From JABMRP01 sp964444795 (GTDB lineage Bacteria > Planctomycetota > Planctomycetia > Pirellulales > Thermoguttaceae), in NCBI GenBank assembly GCA_964444795.1, contig CAYUIQ010000018.1, positions 1 to 57,746 on the forward strand: a DNA stretch of 57,746 nucleotides, given 5' to 3'. Below the pieces are notes generated by a model that did not search any database, was not told the origin of the DNA, and saw only the letters and a list, made by a program, of their open reading frames with translations. The position numbers and the translations under genes were made by a program. Of the stretch, positions 49,725-57,746 are shown piece after piece (the stretch's first letter is position 1; each line of letters begins with the position of its first letter).

Positions 49725-51317
49725 ATGAGACATGTTCTTGTTCTCGTCATCATGATCGCGTGTGCGGCATCCACTCACGCCGCTGAAGCCCCCACGGACA
49801 ATCCGATGGCGCGGTACTACGAGAAGACGCCGGAGGCGTCGCCGGCTTGGATCGACGATCTGCCGTGGGACCGTGTCGTGAAGATCAACGACTTTCCGGG
49901 CGACAACGATTCGCGGCTTGCCAAGGCCCAAGAGGCCTTGGACGGCAAAGGCGGCGTGGTGTTTTTTCCTGCCGGGACGTACGCCTTCTAGAACGACGTG
50001 GTGCTGGACAGCGGCGTCATCCTGCGGGGTGCCGCCCCAAAAGGCAACGCCAAACAGAACGGTTACCAGCCGGCTACTCGATTCGAGTTCGTCAAGTACC
50101 GGTTTTCGATGAAGGGGTCGGGCACGCCGATCGACACGGCCTTCCGCAAGATCACAGTGGCCGACGCGGTCGCGGTGGGTAACTGCGGAGTGGTCAATAT
50201 CGCCATCAATCGGGCTCACATCCACTTCACCGAGGCCGAGAAGCACGACACGGCTTCCAACCGCCCGGTCTTTGGATGCCTGCTGCGCAACACGGCGGCG
50301 GCCGATCCGACGGTCCCGAACACCAAGTACGGACACCAGCCGCACCAGCGTTACACTGCCCGGCATCGGGCCGCCATTCATGTGTTTTCTGGTGAGAACC
50401 TGTTTGTCGCCAATAATCGCATCGCCCGAAGCGGTGACGACAACTTCATGGTGAAACCCTATTCACTAATCCACGTGCTCGACGGCCATAGCCAGAGATT
50501 CCGGCTGGGCAGCAGTCAGCCGCACAAGGTGATCACTATCGACGAAGGCGTCGAGTTCGACTACGACAACCGCCCGGGCATCTACGCCAACTATTTCGGG
50601 ATCTGCGCGCTGGGCGGCGAACTACCCGACGGCACGCCGGAAACTCACCCCTACGGCTTCCGCAAGGGGCTCGTTATCCGCGACAACTACATCTACTGCT
50701 CCGGGCGCAGCGCCGTGGCTTTCTGTGGCGACGGCACCTACTGCGGGCATAACGTGATCCGCTTCCCGAAAGGACTCGTCCGGCCCACCACGACCGGCCT
50801 GGTCTGTTCCGATGGTTCGGCAACCAACGACAACCGGGCCATGACGATGCGCGGCTACCGCTGGGCCTGCGAAGGCAACGACTACGAAGTCCACAGCAAC
50901 ATGTCGTTCAACCCGAAGATCAAGATCAACGACGGCGAAGGCATCATGCACGAGAATCATCACAACTCGGCCGTGAAGGACGGCAAGATCATCGGCAACT
51001 CGGGAAACCGCTACCTCTGTCTGTGGGCAACGAATATCGACGGCCTTGAGATCCGCGGCAACAAGATCACGGCCGATCGCCACGCCATTCACATCCTGGG
51101 CCGCGACCGCACGGTAAAGAACGTGACCATCGCCGACAACGAACTGACCGCCGGCGGCATCACCGTAACCAGCGACAGAGCCCAGAACATCACCATCACC
51201 GGCAACCGCTACACCGGCTCGGGCCCAAGCCACATCACGGTCACGAAGTTGGACTGGGTCACGGGCGACAACAAGGGCTTTGGGAAACAGCTCCATGTTC
51301 CGAAGAAGAAGAGGTGA
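49725..51317 (+). pseudogene. Secreted right-handed beta-helix protein interrupted by an in-frame amber codon
   Basis: ATG 49725 has a strong GGAGGT 8-13 bases upstream and opens a signal peptide (MRHVLVLVIMIACAASTHA). The frame is intact (531 codons) except for TAG at 49989-49991, which replaces the expected Glu/Lys in FPAGTYAF-x-NDVVLDSGVILR. Downstream the helix repeats are clear (NLFVANNRIARSGDDNFMV; GLVIRDNYIYCSGRSAVAFC; NVTIADNELTAGGITVTSDR). The protein is a shorter paralogue of the 15571-17568 gene (same TDNP opening). Reading-through or recoding is not indicated; a G-to-T nonsense change is simplest. Confidence 0.75.
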
Positions 51318-51424
51318 GCAGCGGGTGTGTGGCGTTTGGTGTACCACACGTAGTGCTTCCCGGCGACCCGAATCACCTGATAGATGTAGCACGTATCTGC
51401 TTCTCTGGAGTCGGTTTCCCGCGA

Positions 51425-52891
51425 TCAATTCAGCCGATCTATTGCATTTGCAGGAATCCATTTTGCTTTGTCGCGCCGACGCTTGACTTCCCAGGCTTCT
51501 TTAGCGCTCTTGACGTGTGCCGCGGATCTTCGGTCGAGCGGCCAGTTGGGATCGGGGCGATGTGCCTCCTTGAAGATCTCCTCTGCCTTTTGTACGAGGT
51601 CAGGCCGCGATTTGGCCAAGTCGTTCGACTCGGCGGAGTCCTCGGTCAAGTCGTAGATTTCGATCGGCTTGTCGATGCCGTTGCGAACCGCTTTCCAGTG
51701 ATCAAATCGTGCGGCCTGGACCGGTCTGTCGCCGCGATGCAATTCCCAGTAGAAATAGTCCCGCTTGGGCGCATCGCCGCCTTTGAGGTACCCGACCAGG
51801 GATTTGCCGTCCGTTTCGTAGCCGTCCGGGGGCGTGGCTCCGCTCAGTTCCACGAAGGTTGGCATGAGATCCCAAAACGCCCAGGGCTGGTCGTCGACGC
51901 GGCCCGCCGGAACCGTGCCCGGCCACCAGGCAAAGGCGGCTTGGCGAAGTGCGCCCTCGTACATGCCTCGCTTGTATCCGCGAAGACCGTTACTCGCCTG
52001 ATCGAATAATCTTCCGATTTCCGACTGCGGGCTGAATGATGAACCATTGTCACCGGAGAAAACAATCAGTGTGTTCTCGGCAATGCCAAGTTCACGCAGG
52101 GTATCAACCAGTTCACCCATATCCGAATCGATTCTCGTGACCTGTGCGGCGTATGCCTTCTGCTGGTCCGTCCACGGCTTGGCGCGATAAATCCCGTAGT
52201 CGTCTATCTCGTGCCGGCCATGAGGTAGCGTGATGGCATAGAACAACAGGAAGGGCCGGTCGGCATGATTGCGAACCCAGCGGGTCATGTCGTTCTGAAT
52301 GAGTTCCTGCGCGTAAGTCTTGCCGACACGCTGACCATCGTTGCCGGGCAACACGAACGGTTGGTCATCGTCGTACAAATAGGTCGGAAAGTAGGAATGT
52401 GCGTGACGCTGGCAATTGTAACCGAAGAAATGATCGACGCCTTGATTCAGAGGGCTACCGCTGGAATCGAAGAAACCCATGCCCCATTTGCCGAACGTCG
52501 CGGTTGAATAGCCGGCACTCTTGGCGACCTCCGCGATCGTGACCGTTTTGTCCGGCAGTGGCAGTTGGCCTTCGGGAGGGACTTCATAGTTGCCGCGGAC
52601 CGGGCAGTGGCCGGTGTGCAAGCCGGTAAAGAACGAAGAACGACTGGGGGCGCAAACACTGGTGCCGCAGTACGTCTGAAGGTAACGCGTTCCCTCGGCG
52701 GCCATTTGGTCAAGTCGGGGTGTCTTGATCAGCTTCTGCCCGTAGCACCCGAGATCGCCCTGCGCAACGTCATCGCTGAGGACAAAGATGAAGTTCGGCC
52801 CCCGGCTTTTCGGCGAATCGCCGGACGCCGGGTAAGATGCAAGTAACGTGCATGCAATCGAGAGGCAGAATGTGAGTCGTGAGTGTGGCAT
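51425..52891 (-). CDS. Secreted arylsulfatase (S1 family), intact
   Basis: A 488-aa protein with signal peptide (PHSRLTFCLSIACTLLASYP). The N-terminal metal site is FVLSDDVAQGDLGCYG (D40, D41), the formylglycine motif CAPSR starts at C80 (TSVCAPSRSSFFTGLHTG), GKWGMGFF matches the family's Lys, and LIVFSGDNGSSFSPQ is the C-terminal metal block. It therefore hydrolyses sulfate esters after maturation of C80 to formylglycine, in the periplasm or outside. Unlike the decayed copy at 32035, it is complete. Confidence 0.88.
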   Translation of the reverse strand: MPHSRLTFCLSIACTLLASYPASGDSPKSRGPNFIFVLSDDVAQGDLGCYGQKLIKTPRLDQMAAEGTRYLQTYCGTSVCAPSRSSFFTGLHTGHCPVRGNYEVPPEGQLPLPDKTVTIAEVAKSAGYSTATFGKWGMGFFDSSGSPLNQGVDHFFGYNCQRHAHSYFPTYLYDDDQPFVLPGNDGQRVGKTYAQELIQNDMTRWVRNHADRPFLLFYAITLPHGRHEIDDYGIYRAKPWTDQQKAYAAQVTRIDSDMGELVDTLRELGIAENTLIVFSGDNGSSFSPQSEIGRLFDQASNGLRGYKRGMYEGALRQAAFAWWPGTVPAGRVDDQPWAFWDLMPTFVELSGATPPDGYETDGKSLVGYLKGGDAPKRDYFYWELHRGDRPVQAARFDHWKAVRNGIDKPIEIYDLTEDSAESNDLAKSRPDLVQKAEEIFKEAHRPDPNWPLDRRSAAHVKSAKEAWEVKRRRDKAKWIPANAIDRLN

Positions 52892-53064
52892 GGTTCTTCT
52901 CTGAATGAGGGCTGAAGGTATTCTGGGGCATTGTCTTCTTGGATGTCGCTCGGTGCGGGTTGCGGACGAGTGAGTCTTTTGTTCAGCCGCTTCTTCGTGT
53001 CTGCGTGGTCGCTCGAGTCGACGAGGTTACGGGTCTTCCGCCAGGATACGGTACAGTGAACAAC

Positions 53065-54471
53065 TCATGCTTCCAGTTTCCAGCCGTTCTGGTAGTCGGG
53101 TTTGAGCAACTCGTTGGCCGCGGCGGAGTTTGTGAAATGCATGTTGGGGCCGTCCCATTGCAGGTACTCGCCGGTGCGGACGGCGATGCAGCCGAGCAGC
53201 ACCAGTTCCGTCAGCGGCACGGCGCAGTCGGGCCAGTGCTCCGACGGCTTCTCGACGCCGCGGACGGCTTCGTACCACTCGCCGTATATGCCGCTGCGGC
53301 GCCGGAGTGTCTCGGGCGGAAGTTTGTAGGCGGCCATCTTGCTCTCCGGCAGGAGGCGGGGCACGCCGCTGGTGCCGCTGGCGAGCATGATACCCTTGGT
53401 GCCCTTGTAGATGATGCCGTCGCGAGGCATCTTGCGCCCGGCTTCCAGTTCGACGGGGCGCGGCGGTCGCAGTCCGCCGTCGTACCAGACGACCCTGACC
53501 GGGCCCATGTCCTCGCGGGCCGGAAAATCGTAGGTGATCGTCGACGCCAGGGGCCAGGTCTCGGCCATGATCTTCGTCGACGAGGCGCTGACGCCCGTCG
53601 GATGGCCCAGCTTCAGCGCGCGGCGCGGCGTGTTCCAGTGATGACAGCCCATGTCGCCCAGTGCGCCCGTGCCAAAATCGTACCACCCGCGGAAGTTCCA
53701 CGTGTGATAGACGTCGGGCCTGGGGTTGAAACGGTTGACTTGCGCCAGGGCCAGCGAATCGGCCGGCCATTGCTTCACAAACGGTCGCTTGGCCGCCGGG
53801 CCCAACCACAGGTCCCAGTCGAACGTCTCAGGCACCGGGTCTTCGCCCTCGGGTCGCTCCATCCCGTGTGGCCAGAGCGGACGGTTGGACCAGATATGCA
53901 CCTCCGTTACGTCGCCGATGATGCCGTCGGCGATGATCTCGCACGTCCTGCAGCCGTTCTCGGTCGACGCGGGCGAGGCGGTCATCTGGGTCATGACGCC
54001 GGCCCTTTCGGCGGCCTGGGCGAGCAAGCGGCCTTCGGCGATCGTTCGCGTCAGCGGCTTGACCGTCAGCGTGTGTTTGCCCGCTTTCAGGGCGGCCATC
54101 GAAATCGTCGCGTGCGTGTGGTCGGGCGTACCGCAGTAGACGGCGTCGATTTTGTCACCCTCCTCGGCGAGCATCTTGCGGAAGTCGCGGTACGGCCTGG
54201 CCTGGGGGAAGTTTTTGGCGGTCCGGTCGGCCAACACGTCGTCGACGTCGCACAGGGCGACAACCTTGAACCCGGCCGCGGCACATTGCTGGATTTGACC
54301 GTGCCCCACGCCACCGATGCCCACGCCGCCCACGCAGGGTGTGTCACTGGGGGCCGTCCTGTCCGGACCGCCCAGGACGTGACGCGGGACGATAGAAATC
54401 GCGGCCAGTCCGGCGGCCGCGCCAAGGACGCGACGACGCGTTAGTTTCGACGATTCGCTTACATGTGACAT
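53065..54471 (-). CDS. Tat-exported Gfo/Idh/MocA-family oxidoreductase
   Basis: A 468-aa protein from ATG 54471 (AAGGAAC about 9 bases upstream). Twin-arginine signal LTRRRVLGAAAGLAAISIVP. Rossmann-type start VGIGGVGHGQIQQCAAAGFK with VVALCDVDD, then AVYCGTPDHTHATISMAALK and LTVKPLTRTIAEGRLL, in which the usual E-K-P is V-K-P; the lysine and proline are kept. Later NFRGWYDFGTGALGDMGCHHW is the planctomycete-type substrate-domain motif. It likely oxidises a sugar using a tightly held NAD(P), perhaps to a 3-keto form, which would fit the two DUF1080 proteins. Substrate not known. Confidence 0.85.
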   Translation of the reverse strand: MSHVSESSKLTRRRVLGAAAGLAAISIVPRHVLGGPDRTAPSDTPCVGGVGIGGVGHGQIQQCAAAGFKVVALCDVDDVLADRTAKNFPQARPYRDFRKMLAEEGDKIDAVYCGTPDHTHATISMAALKAGKHTLTVKPLTRTIAEGRLLAQAAERAGVMTQMTASPASTENGCRTCEIIADGIIGDVTEVHIWSNRPLWPHGMERPEGEDPVPETFDWDLWLGPAAKRPFVKQWPADSLALAQVNRFNPRPDVYHTWNFRGWYDFGTGALGDMGCHHWNTPRRALKLGHPTGVSASSTKIMAETWPLASTITYDFPAREDMGPVRVVWYDGGLRPPRPVELEAGRKMPRDGIIYKGTKGIMLASGTSGVPRLLPESKMAAYKLPPETLRRRSGIYGEWYEAVRGVEKPSEHWPDCAVPLTELVLLGCIAVRTGEYLQWDGPNMHFTNSAAANELLKPDYQNGWKLEA

Positions 54472-54957
54472 CGGCAATGTTCCTTCCGCGGTAATCGAGC
54501 TTCGTGTTCGGACAGTCCTGCGCCGCGCAATGTTCTCGGAGGTTCCCGTTCTGTTATCTCCGTGCGATCGAAGTGAAGTTTCCCCCGAGGGCACCAATTG
54601 ATTATGCAGAAAGCTCGGCCGAGATGCAAATTAAGCCGCTCGATGGGCTGGAGATCTTTGCAGCGACTTGGTAACGCAAGAATAGCCTCATGGCTTACGT
54701 ATGTCGGGCGAACGTCTGGACCCGCGGTTGTGCGAGAGTTCGAAGCTGCAAGAGCCCTGAGCGGTTACCCGCCAGGGTCACCCTGTGTACCGCCAGCAAC
54801 TCCTTGGCCTGCTTCGACTCTACGAGCGGAAGCTGACGTAGCGAAGACATATGGTGTGCAGGCACACTTCTGAATCTCCTGGACTTTCAGGCTTTTCCAG
54901 TCCGAGCCCGCTCGCTGTGAGTTACAACGTTGATGGAAAGCGTTTTCGTATCCCGAC

Positions 54958-54977
54958 CTGTACATGACCGTGTACAG
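54958..54977. repeat. Perfect 7-bp inverted repeat, operator- or recombination-site-like
   Basis: CTGTACATGACCGTGTACAG: seven-base arms around a six-base centre. GTTTTC on the left and GAAAAC on the right extend the symmetry loosely. The spacing does not match a LexA box (CTGT-N8-ACAG). It lies between the dehydrogenase and the recombinase remnant, so an operator or a recombinase site are both possible. Confidence 0.3.
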
Positions 54978-55133
54978 CTGGAAAACGAAACCTCTTTCTG
55001 ATGTGGCTGCTGCCGCGTAAGTCTCGTGCATAGAACCGCTTATGCAATCGACGCGGGGTCGGGTTGGAGATCGAGACAAAGGCGAGATACGGGCGGGGGC
55101 ATCCGTCCGCGCTGCTGTAAGCCTCAGAAGAAG

Positions 55134-55168
55134 CTGGGGATGCAGCCGAAGCTCGACCGCATCCCCAG
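55134..55168 (-). terminator. Hairpin downstream of the recombinase gene
   Basis: CTGGGGATGC ... GCATCCCCAG, perfect 10-bp stem with a 15-base loop, 23-57 bases after the recombinase stop (55193-55191). On the minus strand it is followed by a pyrimidine-rich TTCTTCT stretch, fair evidence for a rho-independent-like terminator. Confidence 0.45.
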
Positions 55169-55190
55169 GGAGACGTGGTGCGTTGGACGA

Positions 55191-56543
55191 TCATTTAGGG
55201 CGACGTCGTTTGCTCCGCAGGTCGGGCATCGCCTTTCCCTCGGCGGCGAATGACGCACGCAAACACTTCCTAGCCGTCACGTCGGAGATGTTCAGCATCT
55301 CGGCAATTTCCTCCAACGAATGGCCACCGTCGAGCATGGCCCGAACCCTCGCGACCTGCAACTCCTTCCGTTCGCTTTGCGTGGGGATCGGTGTTCCGTC
55401 TTGCTCGTAGACCCAGGCGAGGGCCTTGTCGATCGTCGGCGCGGAGCAACCGAATTTCTCGGCAAGCTTCAGCTTGGACCAACCAGCTTCCCATAGGGCT
55501 CGGGCCTCGTGCCCGAACTTGGCCAGGTCGAACTTGGGTGGGCGCTGCCCACCACGTGGCAAGTTGACCTCGTCGGATGCGTCCGGATGGGTTGTGAGAT
55601 AGCGATTGACCGAAGCCCGGGCCGTGGGAGGTGTGACGCCGAACTCCGCAGCCAACTTAGCGAAAGACAACTGGGCTTCCTGCCGACGGTGGAAGACCTC
55701 CTCGGCGTGGCCCTCCGCCCACGAGGTCACCTTCGGCGTACGGAACAGCGTCTCGTCGACCCACTTGTCGGGCAACTCGACCGGCGTCTCGATCAAGCCG
55801 TCCGACTTCGCCAGCTTGCTGGTCTCGCCCGAGCCGGTGGTGCGACGCCGAGAAAGCGCTCGCGGGCGGATTTGAAATCCCTCCCGCTCGTCATCGGCAT
55901 CATCCAGGACGCTCGCGTCGGCGTTCTCGCTGGCGAGAATCTCCGCGACACTCTCGAAGACGCCGAGGCGACTCGTCCGCATCGCCACCGTGCCGTCGGG
56001 ACGCACGAGAATCGACTCGATGTGTCGCGAGAGATCGACGTTGGTGTCGGACGCGTTGCCGCCGGCGAGTACGTCGTCGAGATGACAGAGACGGTCGATC
56101 ACCGCCTTGGGGTCGAGTACTTCGTCGACATGCTCCTTTCCGCTGGCCAACATGTCCAGCTCGACCTCGATCTCCTGTTTCCTCCGCAGCGCAACATTTA
56201 GCTGTTGCTCGACCTGCGCCCTAACCAGCGGTGAGAGGTCCGGCTTGGACAACGTCTCCGTCCAGCCGGCGGATTTGCCCTCAATATCCTTGGACTCTTT
56301 CTCAAGCATGGGCCGAAGGTCCCGGTCCTGGTCGAGTCGCCGGATCAAGTCCGACCGCACCTCCGCGAGCAACTCCGGAAGCCAGTCCGGGCACGACTGT
56401 CTTGCGTCCCACTGGAGCGGGAAGAGCACTTCGCGAAGGCGAGCGATCACCCCTTTCCAGAGCCACGGTCCGCGAAGATAGAGCTTATTGGAGCAACGGC
56501 CATCTCCGGCGCATGGGTGCCGTTCTCCTGCGAAGTCTCCCAT
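55191..56543 (-). pseudogene. Large serine recombinase, C-terminal part only
   Basis: The 450-codon frame resembles the back half of planctomycete large serine recombinases: a zinc-ribbon-like remnant (HPCAGDGRCSNKLYLRGPWL), ARLREVLFPLQWDARQSCPD, a coiled-coil (LRRKQEIEVELDMLASGKE), then SRHIESILVRPDGTVAMRTS, and at the end several helix-turn-helix-type segments (LSFAKLAAEFGVTPPTARAS; SKLKLAEKFGCSAPTIDKAL; LEEIAEMLNISDVTARKCLR). The N-terminal resolvase catalytic domain (YxRVSxxxQ with the nucleophilic Ser) and most of the recombinase domain are missing: upstream of ATG 56543 the frame is open only to a TGA at 56618-56616, without matching residues. It is therefore an inactive remnant of an integrated element. 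Confidence 0.65.
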
Positions 56544-56554
56544 CTGGAGGGCCG

Positions 56555-56584
56555 GGCCGGGATACCCGCCCCTGTATCCCGGCC
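56555..56584. repeat. Perfect 11-bp inverted repeat
   Basis: GGCCGGGATAC, 8-base centre CCGCCCCT, GTATCCCGGCC. It lies exactly where recombinase similarity ends and 18 bases past the stop of the 56602-56832 ORF, so it may be a terminator or an element end. Confidence 0.4.
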
Positions 56585-56601
56585 GGCGTGTTTGTCTGCG
56601 A

Positions 56602-56832
56602 CTACCACACCAGCATCAGGGCCAGGTCGTCGACGAGGCTTTCGGTCAAGGGGTCGGTCTCGTCGTCATCCGTCGGGTCGGGGTCGAACAGGGACAGCAG
56701 GGCCAGGTCGGCCGCGGACGTCGCCGAGGCGGGGGAACGCTCGATGACTAGTCCTCGTTGGCGACCATGTCCACGCCCACGACCACGACCGTTTACGCCC
56801 GATCTTCTTGCGTCCACCATGCCGCCCACCAA
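56602..56832 (-). CDS. Doubtful small hypothetical protein
   Basis: A 76-codon frame whose N-terminal half is Arg/Gly-rich (NGRGRGRGHGRQRG) and whose C-terminal half is acidic (LFDPDPTDDDETDPLTESLV, then DDLALMLVW). The acidic tail looks coding, but no convincing ribosome site, domain or homologue is recognised. It may be the end of a longer truncated gene of the mobile element. Confidence 0.25.
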   Translation of the reverse strand: MVGGMVDARRSGVNGRGRGRGHGRQRGLVIERSPASATSAADLALLSLFDPDPTDDDETDPLTESLVDDLALMLVW

Positions 56833-57514
56833 CGTGTCCAGCGTCTGGCCGTCGCCTGGCTAGCAGACGCCCTGGACGAAACCAGTTCCCGCAACCCCCC
56901 CAAGGGACATTCTGTACCCTGCGGGACACCCCCCCACGGGTGATTGCCCTTTCGGTGAACTGCAATCAGTTTGGAGCACAGTCTTGCGGGGAGCCCGTGG
57001 CTCCCCAGTCTTCGCGTTTCGAAGTCTGTTTGCTTATGCTCCGAGGTTTCGTTGTGCCGGAACGGAGCCACACCTCGAATACGACTCTCATTCCAGTGTA
57101 TTCTCGTCCTGGTGCATCTCACGAAGGGATCGGTATGCACAGACTCCGGTTTTCTCTCGGGTCTTCTACATCTTTAAGTCCCCCTGCATCACGTGTGGTG
57201 AATAGAATAACAAGCTCGGCTGTCAGAACTCAACTTACTCGTTCGGGATTTGTTCCCCGACCTCGGCCTGAAATAGCCGCCCGAACGCCCTTCGCGCGCC
57301 AGAGGTGGCAGGCGATATAGACGGTGGGGTCAGACCAGCGTCGGGACATTCGATGGACAGCGAACGATTCTCGAAGTTGCCCGGCTGAAGACAGGGAGTC
57401 TTTCATCCTGGACTCCAATGAGACATCCACGCACGGTCCCCCCGAGATTCGACGGGGGGACTGTGGATACCGGGGCACAAAGGCAGTTGTCTCAACCATT
57501 AGGGGATCGGGGCC

Positions 57515-57736
57515 ATGGCGATAGACAAGAGTGTGCTAGAAGCGGCCAGAAACATCGGGAGCGTGCTCGGTCCCACGGGGAAATCCGGGCTAATACGTTT
57601 CGACAAAGCCGCTATCGGACTCACTCAAGAACAGGCGTGGAAAGTGCTCCGGTTTGTCTTCGACGGTGACTGCAACATGAAACCCGGTGATCTAACCCTT
57701 ACGCAAGCGAATAGCGAGAGTCAGTTCAATCGATAG
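57515..57736 (+). CDS. Hypothetical small protein
   Basis: A complete 73-aa frame (MAIDKSVLEAARNIGSVLGP...) with AGGGG about 9-13 bases upstream of ATG 57515. It has mixed charged and hydrophobic residues, an LTQEQAWKVLRFVFDGD helix-like segment, no signal peptide or cysteines. I do not recognise a family. It ends 10 bases before the window edge. Confidence 0.42.
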   Translation: MAIDKSVLEAARNIGSVLGPTGKSGLIRFDKAAIGLTQEQAWKVLRFVFDGDCNMKPGDLTLTQANSESQFNR

Positions 57737-57746
57737 TTTGAGCAGC

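Larger units (their letters stand above)
54472..55190. other. Gene-free stretch with palindromes
   Basis: No convincing ORF on either strand (the candidates are composition shadows). It contains a palindromic CTGTACA-N6-TGTACAG (54958-54977) with GTTTTC/GAAAAC flanks and, at 55134-55168, a hairpin that follows the recombinase stop codon. This is the left side of the recombinase scar. Confidence 0.4.
56544..57514. other. Mostly gene-free stretch at the right side of the recombinase remnant
   Basis: No recombinase N-terminal domain can be found here in any frame, so the missing part has been lost. It holds the hairpin at 56555-56584, one doubtful small ORF (56602-56832) and a G/C-run-rich part near 56890-56945 (CCCCCC and AAGGGACATTC...GCGGGACAC, with GGGACA twice). 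Nothing else is supported. Confidence 0.35.

Noticed and set aside
49989..49991. Pyrrolysine or other recoding at the amber codon.
   Set aside because: No special downstream structure or recoding genes are visible; a nonsense change or sequencing error is simpler.
54958..54977. LexA-type SOS box.
   Set aside because: Spacing between CTGT and ACAG is 12, not 8, and no SOS gene is adjacent.
57230..57499. 89-codon minus-strand ORF in the right gap.
   Set aside because: No ribosome site, composition unlike a gene and no family resemblance.

Overview
This window most likely comes from the chromosome of a high-GC planctomycete (Pirellulales-like). The evidence is the gene repertoire: many Sec- or Tat-exported carbohydrate-active enzymes, arylsulfatases, PQQ-repeat propellers, DUF1080 proteins, an exported Gfo/Idh/MocA dehydrogenase and a hydrazine-synthase-alpha-like dihaem protein. 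No rRNA, tRNA or CRISPR array was seen. The phylum call is inference from gene content; the exact lineage cannot be read from the sequence.

Left end (1-4800). The 5' end of a secreted GH16-type glycosidase enters on the minus strand. Next comes a minus-strand SIR2 + HerA ATPase pair with an ATGA stop/start overlap, the layout of a known anti-phage defence system. Upstream lies a small 'RADKLRLIQLLADD' protein followed by a 36-aa stump of a retropepsin-like partner, then an unrecognised small gene.

Central island (4850-46840). This is a long run of mostly minus-strand exported proteins: a Tat-exported FAD oxidoreductase; a DUF5060/TIM-barrel/CBM96 glycosidase; a decayed PQQ propeller; a six-bladed-type propeller; four heparinase II/III-like proteins; two right-handed beta-helix proteins; three paralogous alpha/beta hydrolases; two intact PQQ proteins driven from a divergent promoter region; an iduronate-2-sulfatase-like gene that lost its catalytic motif; a GH117-like glycosidase; a clan GH-A glycosidase; the HzsA-like dihaem protein; a DUF1080 protein; and an M23-like/PKD protein. 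Together they look like a toolkit for an acidic, sulfated and probably acylated polysaccharide: lyases cut uronic chains, the hydrolases may remove esters, sulfatases desulfate, and glycosidases finish. No SusC/SusD, TonB receptor or regulator is present.

Right part (47000-57746). Another DUF1080 gene converges on a two-gene aconitase-X operon (DUF521 + DUF126) with a strong inverted repeat between them. Then come a third beta-helix gene with an in-frame amber codon, an intact arylsulfatase and a Tat-exported Gfo/Idh/MocA dehydrogenase. The end holds an N-terminally truncated large serine recombinase, hairpins and small unknown ORFs, which suggests an old mobile-element scar.

Disrupted genes are unusually frequent: amber codons, one-base frameshifts, an internal deletion and truncated fragments. 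Either this is an actively decaying accessory region or the assembly carries residual errors; reads would tell these apart.
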